A stretch of DNA of 64,000 bases from Serpentinimonas raichei (GTDB lineage Bacteria; Pseudomonadota; Gammaproteobacteria; Burkholderiales; Burkholderiaceae_C): positions 1,867,858 to 1,931,857 of the forward strand of contig NZ_AP014568.1 of assembly GCF_000828895.1 (NCBI RefSeq). The letters are read 5' to 3'. Position numbers and translations under genes: made by a program. Position 1 is the first letter of the stretch. The number at the start of each line of letters is the position of its first letter. The notes beneath the pieces were generated by a model that was not told the DNA's origin, did no database searches, and saw only the letters and a program-made list of their open reading frames with translations. Shown here piece by piece: positions 33,033 to 41,272 of this stretch.

Positions 33033-35927
33033 ATGCCAGACACCCCGCCCCAGCCCCAGCCCACCTTGCGCGACTACAGCGCCACGCTGAACCTGCCCGA
33101 CACCCCGTTCCCCATGCGCGGCAACCTGCCGCAGCGCGAACCCGGCTGGGTGCAGGAGTGGAACGAAAAAGGGCTGTACCAGCGCCTGCGCGCCGCACGC
33201 CGTGGGGCACCCAAGTTCATTTTGCACGACGGCCCGCCCTACGCCAACGGCCAGATCCACATCGGGCACGCGGTCAACAAGGTGCTCAAAGACATGATCG
33301 TCAAGGCGCGCCAACTGGCCGGTTTCGACGCCCAATACATCCCAGGCTGGGACTGCCACGGCCTGCCGATCGAGAACGCGATCGAAAAACTGCACGGCCG
33401 GGGCCTGAGCCGCGACGCCATGCAAGCCAAGAGCCGCGCCTTTGCCAGCGAGCAGATCGCGCAGCAAATGGCCGACTTCCAGCGCCTCGGGGTGCTGGGC
33501 GAGTGGGAGCGGCCCTACCGCACCATGGATTTCGAGACCGAGGCCAACGAAATCCGCGCCTTCAAGCGCGTGCTCGAGCGCGGCTTCGTCTATCGCGGCC
33601 AAAAGCCGGTTTACTGGTGCTTCGACTGCGGCTCCTCGCTGGCCGAATTCGAGATCGAATACCAGGACAAACGCAGCCAGAGCCTGGATGTGGGCTTTTT
33701 GTGCGCCCAGCCGCAGCGCCTGCTGCAGGCTTTTTTCCGCGACCACGGGCTGCCGCACGGCAGCGCCGCCGGGCTCGACGCGCAGCCGATCTACGCCGTG
33801 ATCTGGACCACCACCGCCTGGACCCTGCCCGCCAACCAGGCCCTCAACCTCAACCCCGAGCTGCCCTACGCGCTGGTGCAGACGCCGCGCGGCCTGCTGC
33901 TGCTGGCCGAGGCGCTGGTTGAGAGCTGCTTGCAGCGCTACCAGTTGAGCGGCCAGGTGCTGGCCACCTGCGCCGGGCGCGAACTCGAAGGGATCGAATT
34001 CGAGCACCCGCTGGCCACGGCGCACCCCGGCTACCAGCGCCACAGCCCGGTCTATCTGGCCGACTACGCCACCGCCGACGACGGCACCGGCATCGTCCAC
34101 TCCGCGCCCGCCTACGGCGTGGAAGACTTCAACTCCTGCGTCGCGCACGGGCTGGCGCTCGACGCCATTTTGAACCCGGTGCAGGGCAACGGCCAGTACG
34201 CGCCCGAGCTGCCCTTGTTTGGCGGCCAGCCCATTTGGCAGGCCGGTGCCGCCATCATCGAAGCCCTGCGCGCCCAAGGCCGCCTGTTTGCCAGCCAGAC
34301 CATCGAGCACAGCTACCCGCACTGCTGGCGCCACAAAAGCCCGGTGATCTACCGCGCCGCCGCGCAGTGGTTCGTGCGCATGGACGCGGGCGAAGGGGTT
34401 TTCACGCAAGACCCCGCCGACCAAACGCTGCGCCAGTTGGCGCTGCACGCCATCGAACAAACCCGCTTCTACCCCGAAAACGGCCGCGCCCGGCTGCGCG
34501 ACATGATCGCCAACCGGCCCGACTGGTGCATCAGCCGCCAGCGCTCCTGGGGCGTGCCGCTGCCCTTTTTGCTGCACACCGACAGCGGCGAGCCGCACCC
34601 GCGCACGATGGAAATCATCGACCTCGCCGCCGACGTGGTGCAGCAAGGCGGCATCGAGGCCTGGAGCCAGCTCGGCGTGGCCGACATCCTGGCGCGCATC
34701 GGCGACGCCTCCGACCCGGCGCACTACAGCAAGAGCAGCGACATCCTGGAAGTCTGGTTCGACTCCGGCAGCACCCACACCACCGTGCTCAAGGGCAGCC
34801 ACGCCGGCGCCGGGCACCCGCACGGCCCCGAGGCCGACCTCTACCTCGAAGGCCACGACCAGCACCGCGGCTGGTTCCACTCCTCCTTGCTCATCGCCAG
34901 CGCCCTGTACGGCCGCGCGCCCTACAAGGGGCTGCTCACGCACGGCTTCACCGTCGATGGCGCGGGCCGCAAGATGAGCAAGAGCGTGGGCAACGTGATC
35001 GCCCCGCAGCAGATCAGCTCCAAGCTCGGGGCCGAGATCATCCGCCTGTGGGTGGCCGCCACCGACTACTCGGGCGACCTGGCGATCGACGACAAAATTT
35101 TGGCGCGCGTGGTCGACGCCTACCGGCGCATGCGCAACACGCTGCGTTTCTTGCTCGCCAACATCAGCGACTTCGACCCCGCCACCGACGCCGTGGCCGA
35201 GGCCGATCTGCTGGAAATCGACCGCTACGCCTTGGCGCGTGCGGCGCAGTTGCAGGCCGAGGTGCTGGCGCACTACCAAGATTACGAGTTCCACCCGGTG
35301 GTCGCCAAGCTGCAGGTCTATTGCTCCGAAGACCTGGGCGCGTTTTACCTCGACGTGCTCAAAGACCGGCTCTACACCTGCGCCCCCAAGAGCCTGGCGC
35401 GGCGCAGCGCCCAGACCGCGCTGCACCAGATCACGCACGCCCTGCTGCGCTGGCTGGCCCCGTTTTTGAGCTTCACCGCCGAAGAGGCGTGGGCGCTGAT
35501 CGGCCACAGCGAATCGATCTACACCGAAACCTATTTGCCGCTGGCCAGCCCGAACCAGGCCCTGCTGGCCAAATGGGGCCGCCTGCGCGAGTTGCGCACC
35601 CACGTCAACAAGGCCATCGAAGACGTGCGCGCCACGGGCAGCCTGGGTTCATCCCTGCAAGCCAACCTAGTGCTGACGCTGGACGCCGAAGACCTGGCGC
35701 TGCTGCGCAGCCTGGGCGATGAACTCAAATTTGTTTTCATCGTCTCGGCCGTCGAACTGCAGCCGGGCCCCGAGCTGGCGCTGCAGGTGCGGCCTTCGGG
35801 CGACACCAAATGCGCGCGCTGCTGGCACTGGCGCGCCGACGTGGGGCACGACCCGGCGCACCCCGATCTGTGCGGCCGCTGCACCAGCAACCTGTATGGC
35901 AGCGGCGAAGTGCGCCACGTAGCCTGA
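33033..35927 (+). CDS. ileS: Isoleucyl-tRNA synthetase
   Basis: A 964-residue class I synthetase. HIGH is at residues 76-79 ([10 protein letters not shown]) and KMSKS at 647-651 ([11 protein letters not shown]). The editing domain includes [18 protein letters not shown]. The C-terminal zinc-binding segment CARCWHW...LCGRC is near residues 927-950, typical of the bacterial group without mupirocin-resistance features. It lies between ribF and lspA. The antisense strand is open over most of its length but shows no gene-like features. Confidence 0.97.
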   Translation: MPDTPPQPQPTLRDYSATLNLPDTPFPMRGNLPQREPGWVQEWNEKGLYQRLRAARRGAPKFILHDGPPYANGQIHIGHAVNKVLKDMIVKARQLAGFDAQYIPGWDCHGLPIENAIEKLHGRGLSRDAMQAKSRAFASEQIAQQMADFQRLGVLGEWERPYRTMDFETEANEIRAFKRVLERGFVYRGQKPVYWCFDCGSSLAEFEIEYQDKRSQSLDVGFLCAQPQRLLQAFFRDHGLPHGSAAGLDAQPIYAVIWTTTAWTLPANQALNLNPELPYALVQTPRGLLLLAEALVESCLQRYQLSGQVLATCAGRELEGIEFEHPLATAHPGYQRHSPVYLADYATADDGTGIVHSAPAYGVEDFNSCVAHGLALDAILNPVQGNGQYAPELPLFGGQPIWQAGAAIIEALRAQGRLFASQTIEHSYPHCWRHKSPVIYRAAAQWFVRMDAGEGVFTQDPADQTLRQLALHAIEQTRFYPENGRARLRDMIANRPDWCISRQRSWGVPLPFLLHTDSGEPHPRTMEIIDLAADVVQQGGIEAWSQLGVADILARIGDASDPAHYSKSSDILEVWFDSGSTHTTVLKGSHAGAGHPHGPEADLYLEGHDQHRGWFHSSLLIASALYGRAPYKGLLTHGFTVDGAGRKMSKSVGNVIAPQQISSKLGAEIIRLWVAATDYSGDLAIDDKILARVVDAYRRMRNTLRFLLANISDFDPATDAVAEADLLEIDRYALARAAQLQAEVLAHYQDYEFHPVVAKLQVYCSEDLGAFYLDVLKDRLYTCAPKSLARRSAQTALHQITHALLRWLAPFLSFTAEEAWALIGHSESIYTETYLPLASPNQALLAKWGRLRELRTHVNKAIEDVRATGSLGSSLQANLVLTLDAEDLALLRSLGDELKFVFIVSAVELQPGPELALQVRPSGDTKCARCWHWRADVGHDPAHPDLCGRCTSNLYGSGEVRHVA

Positions 35928-35955
35928 AACCCTTCGTAAAGCAACAAAGTTCCTC

Positions 35956-36465
35956 ATGGCCAAATCCTCCCCCACCAGCCTCTGGCTCTGGCTCGCGCTG
36001 GCAGCCGCCATCGTGCTGGCCGACCAGTTCACCAAAACGCTGATCATCGGCGCCTTCGACCACGGCGAGGCGCTGCGCGTGACCTCGTTTTTCAACCTCA
36101 CGCGGCACCACAACCCCGGCGCAGCCTTTTCTTTGCTGGCCGACGCCGGCGGCTGGCAGCGCTGGTTCTTGAGCGCGGTGGCGGTAGGGGCCAGCGCCTT
36201 CATCATCTGGCTGCTGCACAAGCATCACAGCCAGCGCCTGTTTGCCTTTGCCATCGCCTGCATCATGGGCGGGGCCATCGGCAACTTGGTGGACCGACTG
36301 CTGCACGGCTACGTGATCGACATGCTGGACTTTCACTTCCGCTGGTTGCAGCCGGTGTTTCACGGCGGCCACTTCCCCACCTTCAACCTCGCCGACACCG
36401 CCATCAGCATCGGCGTGATCGGCATCATCATCGACGAGATCTTGCGCGTGCGGCGTTCGCGCTGA
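35956..36465 (+). CDS. lspA: Lipoprotein signal peptidase LspA
   Basis: A 169-residue signal peptidase II, which cleaves lipoprotein signal peptides. Four membrane segments are visible. The catalytic aspartates sit in [21 protein letters not shown] and in [31 protein letters not shown] is the family signature. It starts 28 bases after ileS. It will process the lipoproteins in this window, such as the BON protein and the beta-propeller. Confidence 0.95.
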   Translation: MAKSSPTSLWLWLALAAAIVLADQFTKTLIIGAFDHGEALRVTSFFNLTRHHNPGAAFSLLADAGGWQRWFLSAVAVGASAFIIWLLHKHHSQRLFAFAIACIMGGAIGNLVDRLLHGYVIDMLDFHFRWLQPVFHGGHFPTFNLADTAISIGVIGIIIDEILRVRRSR

Positions 36466-36499
36466 GCGCAGCCCACGCGCGCCGCCGCGCCCTTCGCCC

Positions 36500-36871
36500 T
36501 CACTCGATCGACAGCCGCTGCCCGCTGCGGCCGCGCTTCTTGGGCAGCGTGAGCGTGAGCACGCCGTGGTCGTACTTGGCTTTGGCCTCGGCCTCGTCGA
36601 TTTCGAGCGGCATCTGGAAGCTGCGCGCCACCGAGCCATAGTAGCGCTCGCTGCGCAGCAGCTTGTCGTCGGAGGTCTGGCGGTCTTGCTGCTTGATTTC
36701 GGCGCGCAGGCTCACGATGCTGCCGTCGATGTGGACGTGGATGTCCTCGCGCGCCACGCCGGGTATTTCGGCCTGCACCTGGTAGGCCTCGGGCGTTTCG
36801 CTCAGGTCGACCTTGATCGATTGCGGCAGCGCGTCGCCGTGCCTTGCGGCACAGGCACAATCTAGTGGCAA
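36500..36871 (-). CDS. Hsp20/alpha-crystallin small heat shock protein, probably 5'-truncated
   Basis: The 123-residue frame covers a full alpha-crystallin domain: IKVDLSETPEAYQVQAEIPG, SERYYGSVARSFQMPLEID and YDHGVLTLTLPKK. Relatives carry an N-terminal arm of about 35-45 residues before IKVD; here only about 19 unrelated-looking, Cys/Ala-rich residues remain, the start would be a TTG (36871), and a stop codon lies five codons upstream. The break falls at the edge of the attC/hicAB/IS110 patch, so the 5' end was probably lost by rearrangement. Whether a functional chaperone is still made is doubtful. Confidence 0.7.
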   Translation of the reverse strand: MPLDCACAARHGDALPQSIKVDLSETPEAYQVQAEIPGVAREDIHVHIDGSIVSLRAEIKQQDRQTSDDKLLRSERYYGSVARSFQMPLEIDEAEAKAKYDHGVLTLTLPKKRGRSGQRLSIE

Positions 36872-37041
36872 AGGGTGAAGGTTTCAAGACCGGGCAGCGC
36901 CGCAGGTGCAGCAAAAATCTTTGTGCCTGGCGTTGAGCTTAACCGGCGGGCTGCAACCCTCGTCCGAGTTGAACCGCAGCTTAGGCCTTGTGGGGCGGCG
37001 GGATCCCTGCCTGCAGCAGCGGGTCGGTCTAAGCGAGGGGG
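36872..37041. other. Non-coding junction region holding the attC-like site
   Basis: This gap between the truncated hsp20 and the hicB stop has no convincing gene. It holds the 62-bp attC-like site and, at 37041-37047, a perfect integron core heptamer GTTAGGC that overlaps the hicB stop codon. Confidence 0.5.
36925..36986 (-). repeat. attC-like (59-base element) recombination site, degenerate
   Basis: Sixty-two bases downstream of hicB have the layout of an integron attC. Read on the plus strand: outer box GCCTGGC, 5-base spacer, inner box GCTTAACCGG, a centre of about 17 bases, inner box CCGAGTTGAAC, 5-base spacer, outer box CTTAGGC. The inner boxes pair with one extrahelical base, as in true attC sites. 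One outer box lacks the GTT/AAC triplet needed for crossover, so the site may be dead. An alternative longer site would use GTTAGGC at 37041-37047 as one outer box. Orientation matches a hicA-hicB cassette on the minus strand. Confidence 0.45.
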
Positions 37042-37410
37042 TTAGGCTTCGCTTCGCGCCGCAGCCCGAACGCTTGGTTTTCGAGTTGCCTGAACAAGTG
37101 CTCCCTCGGCCCATTTGTTTAGACTGGTACCGCTTCTCGCCGCAGCCTTGAGGGCTGCAGCATGGACCTCGGGCGCAATGCGCAGCATAATTTTGCCACT
37201 GGCCGGCCTTTCCGCAGCAGAACCCAGCTCCTTCGAGGCGGCAAGGTAGTCTTCAATGGCTGCGCGAAAATTTGATTCAAACTCTGTTACAGACTCACCA
37301 TGGAAAGAGATGATGTCGTCGATGTCCAAAACGCGCCCAACGATGATCTTGTCTTCTGCGTCGAAGACCATGCTCGCTGTGTAGCCTTTGTAGGTCATGG
37401 AATTGATCAT
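37042..37410 (-). CDS. hicB: HicB family antitoxin
   Basis: A 122-residue HicB. The N-terminal half (MTYKGYTASMVFDAEDKIIV; DIISFHGESVTEFESNF) is the partial RNase-H-like domain that binds HicA. The C-terminal half (KIMLRIAPEVHAAALKAA; GTSLNKWAEGALVQAT) is a ribbon-helix-helix DNA-binding domain used for autorepression. Its ATG overlaps the stop of a hicA remnant (ATGA), the normal coupling of these pairs. The toxin upstream is broken, so this is an orphan antitoxin. Its stop codon overlaps an integron core heptamer. Confidence 0.85.
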   Translation of the reverse strand: MINSMTYKGYTASMVFDAEDKIIVGRVLDIDDIISFHGESVTEFESNFRAAIEDYLAASKELGSAAERPASGKIMLRIAPEVHAAALKAAARSGTSLNKWAEGALVQATRKPSVRAAARSEA

Positions 37411-37502
37411 GGATTGATCCCTGCCTTCTCGATAAGCTCTCGAACGGCCCAGACGCGATAGCGCAGCGCCTGCTTGCCGGGATGCGGCCGATGGAGAATC
37501 AT
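37407..37502 (-). pseudogene. hicA toxin remnant (C-terminal 31 codons)
   Basis: Thirty-one codons before hicB read ILHRPHPGKQALRYRVWAVR and end EKAGINP, the C-terminus of the HicA toxin type that pairs with RHH-containing HicB. The frame is closed by TAG just upstream, and the expected N-terminal half (about 50 codons) cannot be read in any frame here. A one-base shift would extend it a little, so a frameshift plus further loss is possible. The IS110 element begins within about 40-100 bases of the break. Confidence 0.65.
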
Positions 37503-37810
37503 CTAACTCTCATGAATCCTGCGCGACACCCCGGACGATGGAAGACACTGAGGGGGTGTGCGGGCGAGCTTGGGTAGAGGTCGGTCAAACCTTTGATGGC
37601 ACATTGACCGCGATTCCTAACTTGACCCGCCGCCGACCACTCGTACCCTGGATTGCCTGCGGGCGCTGCCCTGACCCAGTCGGATCAGTGCATGCCTGAC
37701 AGCCCACATTAAATGGAGCCGCCGGGCTTGCCCGGCAGGCCGTTGGTCTGCGGCACCCATGCTTGCCCTGCACGCTTGTGATTATCGTTCAAGCTGCTAG
37801 GAGAGATGCA
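37503..37810. other. Non-coding stretch: broken hicA flank and IS110 left end
   Basis: This 308-base stretch has no convincing gene. It holds one copy of a 10-bp inverted repeat (37539-37548), two stem-loops (37582-37610 and 37721-37736) and the ribosome site of the transposase. The likely left boundary of the insertion sequence lies in it. Confidence 0.6.
37575..37800 (+). ncRNA. Candidate IS110 bridge RNA in the left end
   Basis: IS110-group elements encode a structured bridge RNA in the long non-coding left end whose loops pair with target and donor DNA. Here the left end has two stem-loops in the expected order: CGGTCAA/TTGACCG (37582-37588 with 37604-37610, 15-base loop) and GCCGGG/CCCGGC (37721-37726 with 37731-37736). 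Segments near these match the right junction (TTGACCGCGA, CCACATTAA), as guide sequences would. No promoter was identified, and the RNA ends are guesses. Confidence 0.3.
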
Positions 37811-39043
37811 ATGGATTTGACCCCGATGCACAAGCGCGTGCTCGCGCTCGATGTTCACCAAGCCAAGATCACCGCGTGTGCCGTCGTCGAGCACGATGAC
37901 GGCCGCGTGCAGGTGACCAAGCGCGACTTTGGTGCCTTCAAGCGTGATCGGCGCGCCTTGGCGCAGTGGGCGCTGCAAATCGCACCCGAGGTAGTGGTCA
38001 TGGAGAGCACGGGCGTGTACTGGAAGAGCCCGTTTGCGGCACTGGAGGCGGTGGGCATCATCGCTTGGGTGGTCAACGCAAGGCACGTCAAGGCCGTGCC
38101 CGGTCGCAAGACCGACATGGCCGATGCGCAGTGGCTGGCCACGCTGGCGCGTGCGGGGCTGCTGCGCGCCTCGTTCATCCCTCCCCAGCTCATGCGCCAA
38201 CTGCGCTTGGTTGCACGCCAGCGGCAAAAGCTGGTGGGCATGTGCAGCGCCGAGAAGAACCGGCTGCACAAGGTGCTGGTGGATGCGGGCATTCGCCTCA
38301 ACGTGCTGGTCTCCGACATCCACGGCAGCAGTGCGCGTGCGATGATCAAGGCGCTGATTGTCGGCCAGCCCATGCACGAGGTGCTCGATCACAAGGGGCG
38401 GCTGCGTGCCAGCCGAGACGAGTTGTTCGAGGCCCTATGCACCGAGCAGTTCAGCGCCGCGCACCGCTTCGTAGCCGATGAGATCATGCAGCACATCGAG
38501 TCTCTGGAGCGGCGCATAGCGGGCTTTGATCGGTACTTGCTCGAAGGTCTGCGGCCCTGGCGGGCGCAACTGACGCTGCTGCAAACCATTCCCGGCATCG
38601 ACGAGCAGGGCGCGGCCATGCTGCTGGTAGAGATTGGCGCAGACATGAGCGTCTTTGGCAGCGCTGAGCGCCTGGCTAGCTGGGTCGGCATTTGCCCGGG
38701 CAACAACGAGAGCGCGGGCAAGCGCAAGTGCGGGCGCATCCGCAAGGGCAACGCTTGGGTGCGAAGGCTGTTGTGCGAGTTTTCCCAAGCTGCGGCTCGA
38801 ACGCGCTGTGCGCTCAAGGCCAAGTTCGATGCGCTGACTATCCGCAAGGGGCGCAAGAAGTCCATCATCGCGCTGGCGCACAAGATGCTGCGCACCATCT
38901 ACGCCATGCTCACCCATGGCACCCACTACCGGGACAAGGAGGTTGATTATGAGGCGCTCAACGTCGAGCGCAACGCCCCACGCTGGATGAAGATGCTGCT
39001 CAAACACGGCTTCATCACCAATCCCGCAGCCGCAGCCGCCTGA
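37811..39043 (+). CDS. IS110-family transposase (DEDD recombinase)
   Basis: A 410-residue transposase. The N-terminal RuvC-like domain has Asp14 (LALDVHQAK), Glu65 (VMESTGVYWK), Asp102 and Asp105 (GRKTDMADAQWLA). The C-terminal transposase-20 domain shows LLQTIPGIDEQGAAMLLVEI and the serine region ICPGNNESAGK with the likely nucleophile near Ser301. AGGAGAG lies 5-6 bases before the ATG at 37811. The frame is intact and all catalytic positions are present, so the element could be active. Confidence 0.93.
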   Translation: MDLTPMHKRVLALDVHQAKITACAVVEHDDGRVQVTKRDFGAFKRDRRALAQWALQIAPEVVVMESTGVYWKSPFAALEAVGIIAWVVNARHVKAVPGRKTDMADAQWLATLARAGLLRASFIPPQLMRQLRLVARQRQKLVGMCSAEKNRLHKVLVDAGIRLNVLVSDIHGSSARAMIKALIVGQPMHEVLDHKGRLRASRDELFEALCTEQFSAAHRFVADEIMQHIESLERRIAGFDRYLLEGLRPWRAQLTLLQTIPGIDEQGAAMLLVEIGADMSVFGSAERLASWVGICPGNNESAGKRKCGRIRKGNAWVRRLLCEFSQAAARTRCALKAKFDALTIRKGRKKSIIALAHKMLRTIYAMLTHGTHYRDKEVDYEALNVERNAPRWMKMLLKHGFITNPAAAAA

Positions 39044-39152
39044 GGCTGACCTACCCGCTGATCTCGCGGCCCCGGCCAGCCTGAGGTCAGGATGAGTCTC
39101 GGCTGCTGGTGGGGTGTCTTCCACATTAAGTTGACCGCGAACCGCTTGAGTT

Positions 39153-40148
39153 TCAGGGCAGCAGCACCGTCGAACCCACGGTCTGGCGCGCCTCCAGCGC
39201 CCGGTGCGCCTGCTGCACCTGCGCCAGCGGGTAGCGCTGTTCGACGTGAATTTTGACCGCCCCGCTGCAAACCACGGCAAACAGCTCATCGGCCATGGCT
39301 TGGGTGCGTGCGCGGCTGCTCAGGTGTGTAAACAGGGTCTGGCGCGTCACATAGACCGAGCCCTTGGCCGCCAGCAGCGCCGGGGCAAAGGGCGGCACCG
39401 GGCCGGAGGCGTTGCCAAAGCTCACCAGCAGGCCGAAGGGGGCCAGGCTATCGAGCGAGCCCTCCCAGGTGTCTTTACCCACTGCGTCATAAACCACCTT
39501 CACGCCGCGACCAAAGGTCAGCTCGCGCACGCGCGCGGCAAAGTTTTCGCGGCGGTAGTTGATGGCGTGCGCGGCCCCGTTGGCCAGCGCCAGCGCGCAT
39601 TTTTCGTCCGTGCCCGCGGTGGCGATCAGTTGCAGGCCGAGCGCACGCGCCCACTGGCAGGCGATCAGCCCGACCCCGCCCGCCGCCGCGTGAAACAGCA
39701 CGAAATCGCCCGCCTCCAGCCCCTCGACCGGCTTGCAATGGCGCAGCAGGTACTGCGCCGTGAGGCCCTTGAGCATCATCGCCGCGCCTTCTTCGAAGGC
39801 AATCGAATCGGGCAAGCGGCACACGTGCGTGGCCGGCAGCAGCCGCTGCTCGCAGTAGCTGCCCGGCGGCTGGCTGGCGTAGGCGGCGCGGTCGCCCACT
39901 TGCAGGTGCGTCACGCCCGCGCCCACGGCCTCGATCACCCCGGCGCCCTCCATGCCCAGCGTCAGGGGCAAGGGCAGCGGGTACAGGCCGCTGCGCTGAT
40001 AGACGTCGATGAAGTTCAGGCCGATGGCGTGGTGCCGGATGCGCACCTCGCCCGGGCCGGGCGCGCCGACTTCGAGCGTGACGAGCTGCATCTGTTCGGG
40101 GCCGCCGGTGTGCTCGATGCGCACGGCGCGGCTGGAATGGGGGGTCAT
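39153..40148 (-). CDS. Quinone oxidoreductase (zinc-free MDR family, QorA-like)
   Basis: A 331-residue NADPH:quinone reductase of the medium-chain dehydrogenase family. LNFIDVYQRSGLYPL and GMEGAGVIEAVG lie in the N-terminal domain, and HAAAGGVGLIACQWAR is the NADPH-binding glycine motif. The cysteines and histidines of zinc-dependent alcohol dehydrogenases are absent. CAGGAG precedes the ATG at 40148; an in-frame extension to 40469 is not supported. It reduces quinones by one-electron steps in known members. Its stop lies just outside the IS110 right end. Confidence 0.87.
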   Translation of the reverse strand: MTPHSSRAVRIEHTGGPEQMQLVTLEVGAPGPGEVRIRHHAIGLNFIDVYQRSGLYPLPLPLTLGMEGAGVIEAVGAGVTHLQVGDRAAYASQPPGSYCEQRLLPATHVCRLPDSIAFEEGAAMMLKGLTAQYLLRHCKPVEGLEAGDFVLFHAAAGGVGLIACQWARALGLQLIATAGTDEKCALALANGAAHAINYRRENFAARVRELTFGRGVKVVYDAVGKDTWEGSLDSLAPFGLLVSFGNASGPVPPFAPALLAAKGSVYVTRQTLFTHLSSRARTQAMADELFAVVCSGAVKIHVEQRYPLAQVQQAHRALEARQTVGSTVLLP

Positions 40149-40308
40149 GGGCAGGCTCCTGCAAAGGCGGTTGAGGGAAAGGGAGGGCGTGGTGGCGCAC
40201 ACCGTTTGGGCTCCAAGCCCGCGATGTTGCCACGAAATCGCCCGCCTCACATCCGCGCACGGCGGCCAGCGCGCCGCTGCCGCGCGCGCAAGCGTTACAG
40301 TCGCAGCC

Positions 40309-41244
40309 ATGTCTGCCCCCCATTTCGCTCCCCTGACCCTAGGCACCGCCGCCCTGCTCACCATCGCCCCGCTGTTGTGGGCCGGCAACGCCGTCGTGGG
40401 CCGGCTGGCGGCGGACTGGATTCCGCCCATGAGCTTCAACTTCCTGCGCTGGCTGCTGGCTTTTGCCATCTTGCTGCCGCTGGCGGCCTGGGTGCTGCGC
40501 CGCCACAGCGGGCTGTGGCAGCACTGGCGCCGCTTTGCCCTGCTCGGCCTGCTGGCAATCGCCGGCTACAACTCGCTGCAATACCTGGCGCTGCATACCT
40601 CGACGCCGATCAACGTCACGCTGGTGGCGGCCAGCATGCCGGTCTGGATGCTGCTGATCGGGCGTCTGTTTTTTGCCGCCGCCATCACGCGCCAGGCGCT
40701 GGTGGGCGCCGCGCTGTCGCTGCTGGGGGTGCTGGTGGTGCTCACGCACGGCGAGGTGCAGCGCATCGTGCAGTTGCAACTGGTGGCGGGCGACGCCTGG
40801 ATGCTGCTGGCTGCCTGCGTCTGGGCGCTCTACAGTTGGCTGCTCACTAGGCGCGACGAACCGGCACCGATCCGCGCCGATTGGTCGGCGTTTTTGCTGG
40901 CGCAAATCATTTTTGGTCTGTTTTGGTCGGCTGCCTTGACCGCCGGCGAGTGGTGGTTATGGCCTGGCGCCACTGGCACGGCCACCCCCACCATCGACTG
41001 GAGCTGGGGCTTGGTGGCGGTGCTGGTGTTTGTGGCCGTGGGGCCGGGCGTGATCGCCTACCGCTTCTGGGGCGAAGGGGTGCAGCGCGCCGGGCCCACC
41101 GTGGCCTCGTTCTTTAGCAACCTCACACCACTGCTGGCGGCACTGATGTCGGCCGCCCTGCTCGGTGAACCGCCACAGGCGTTTCACGCCGTCGCCTTTG
41201 CGCTGATCGTGGCCGGGATCGTGGTCTCTTCTCTGCGGCGCTAG
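40309..41244 (+). CDS. EamA-family (DMT superfamily) transporter
   Basis: A 311-residue membrane protein with about ten hydrophobic segments in two repeated EamA halves. APLLWAGNAVVGRLAADWIPP is the typical start of the first repeat, and PGVIAYRFWGEGVQRAG with LTPLLAALMSAALLGE marks the second. Drug/metabolite transporters of this family export amino acids or other small metabolites; the substrate is unknown. It is divergent from the quinone oxidoreductase gene and converges with the SDR gene. Confidence 0.85.
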   Translation: MSAPHFAPLTLGTAALLTIAPLLWAGNAVVGRLAADWIPPMSFNFLRWLLAFAILLPLAAWVLRRHSGLWQHWRRFALLGLLAIAGYNSLQYLALHTSTPINVTLVAASMPVWMLLIGRLFFAAAITRQALVGAALSLLGVLVVLTHGEVQRIVQLQLVAGDAWMLLAACVWALYSWLLTRRDEPAPIRADWSAFLLAQIIFGLFWSAALTAGEWWLWPGATGTATPTIDWSWGLVAVLVFVAVGPGVIAYRFWGEGVQRAGPTVASFFSNLTPLLAALMSAALLGEPPQAFHAVAFALIVAGIVVSSLRR

Positions 41245-41272
41245 GCTGCGGCGTTAGGCTGCGGTGCCACCA

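Larger units (their letters stand above)
37539..39123 (+). mobile_element. IS110-family insertion sequence (boundaries approximate)
   Basis: The element carries one DEDD transposase with non-coding flanks of about 200-270 bases (left) and about 80 bases (right). A 10-bp inverted repeat, TGGAAGACAC (37539-37548) and GTGTCTTCCA (39114-39123), brackets it; subterminal repeats like this occur in the IS1111 subgroup. Two other short matches compete as end markers: TTGACCGCGA at 37604-37613 and 39131-39140, and CCACATTAA at 37704-37712 and 39121-39129. The true ends cannot be fixed without an empty site. Insertion is next to a broken hicA. Confidence 0.65.

Noticed and set aside
33000..35603. 867-codon open frame antisense to ileS
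   Set aside because: Its length follows from the codon bias of ileS in high-GC DNA. It shows no start context or recognisable motif, and the sense strand carries complete synthetase motifs.
36906..37151. Plus-strand open frame across the attC-like site
   Set aside because: It is antisense to hicB and the non-coding junction, has no recognisable motif, and the minus-strand hicB is clear.
37604..39140. TTGACCGCGA direct repeat taken as a simple target-site duplication
   Set aside because: IS110 elements do not normally make target duplications, and the left copy lies inside a stem-loop; an end or guide match is the better reading, though chance cannot be excluded.
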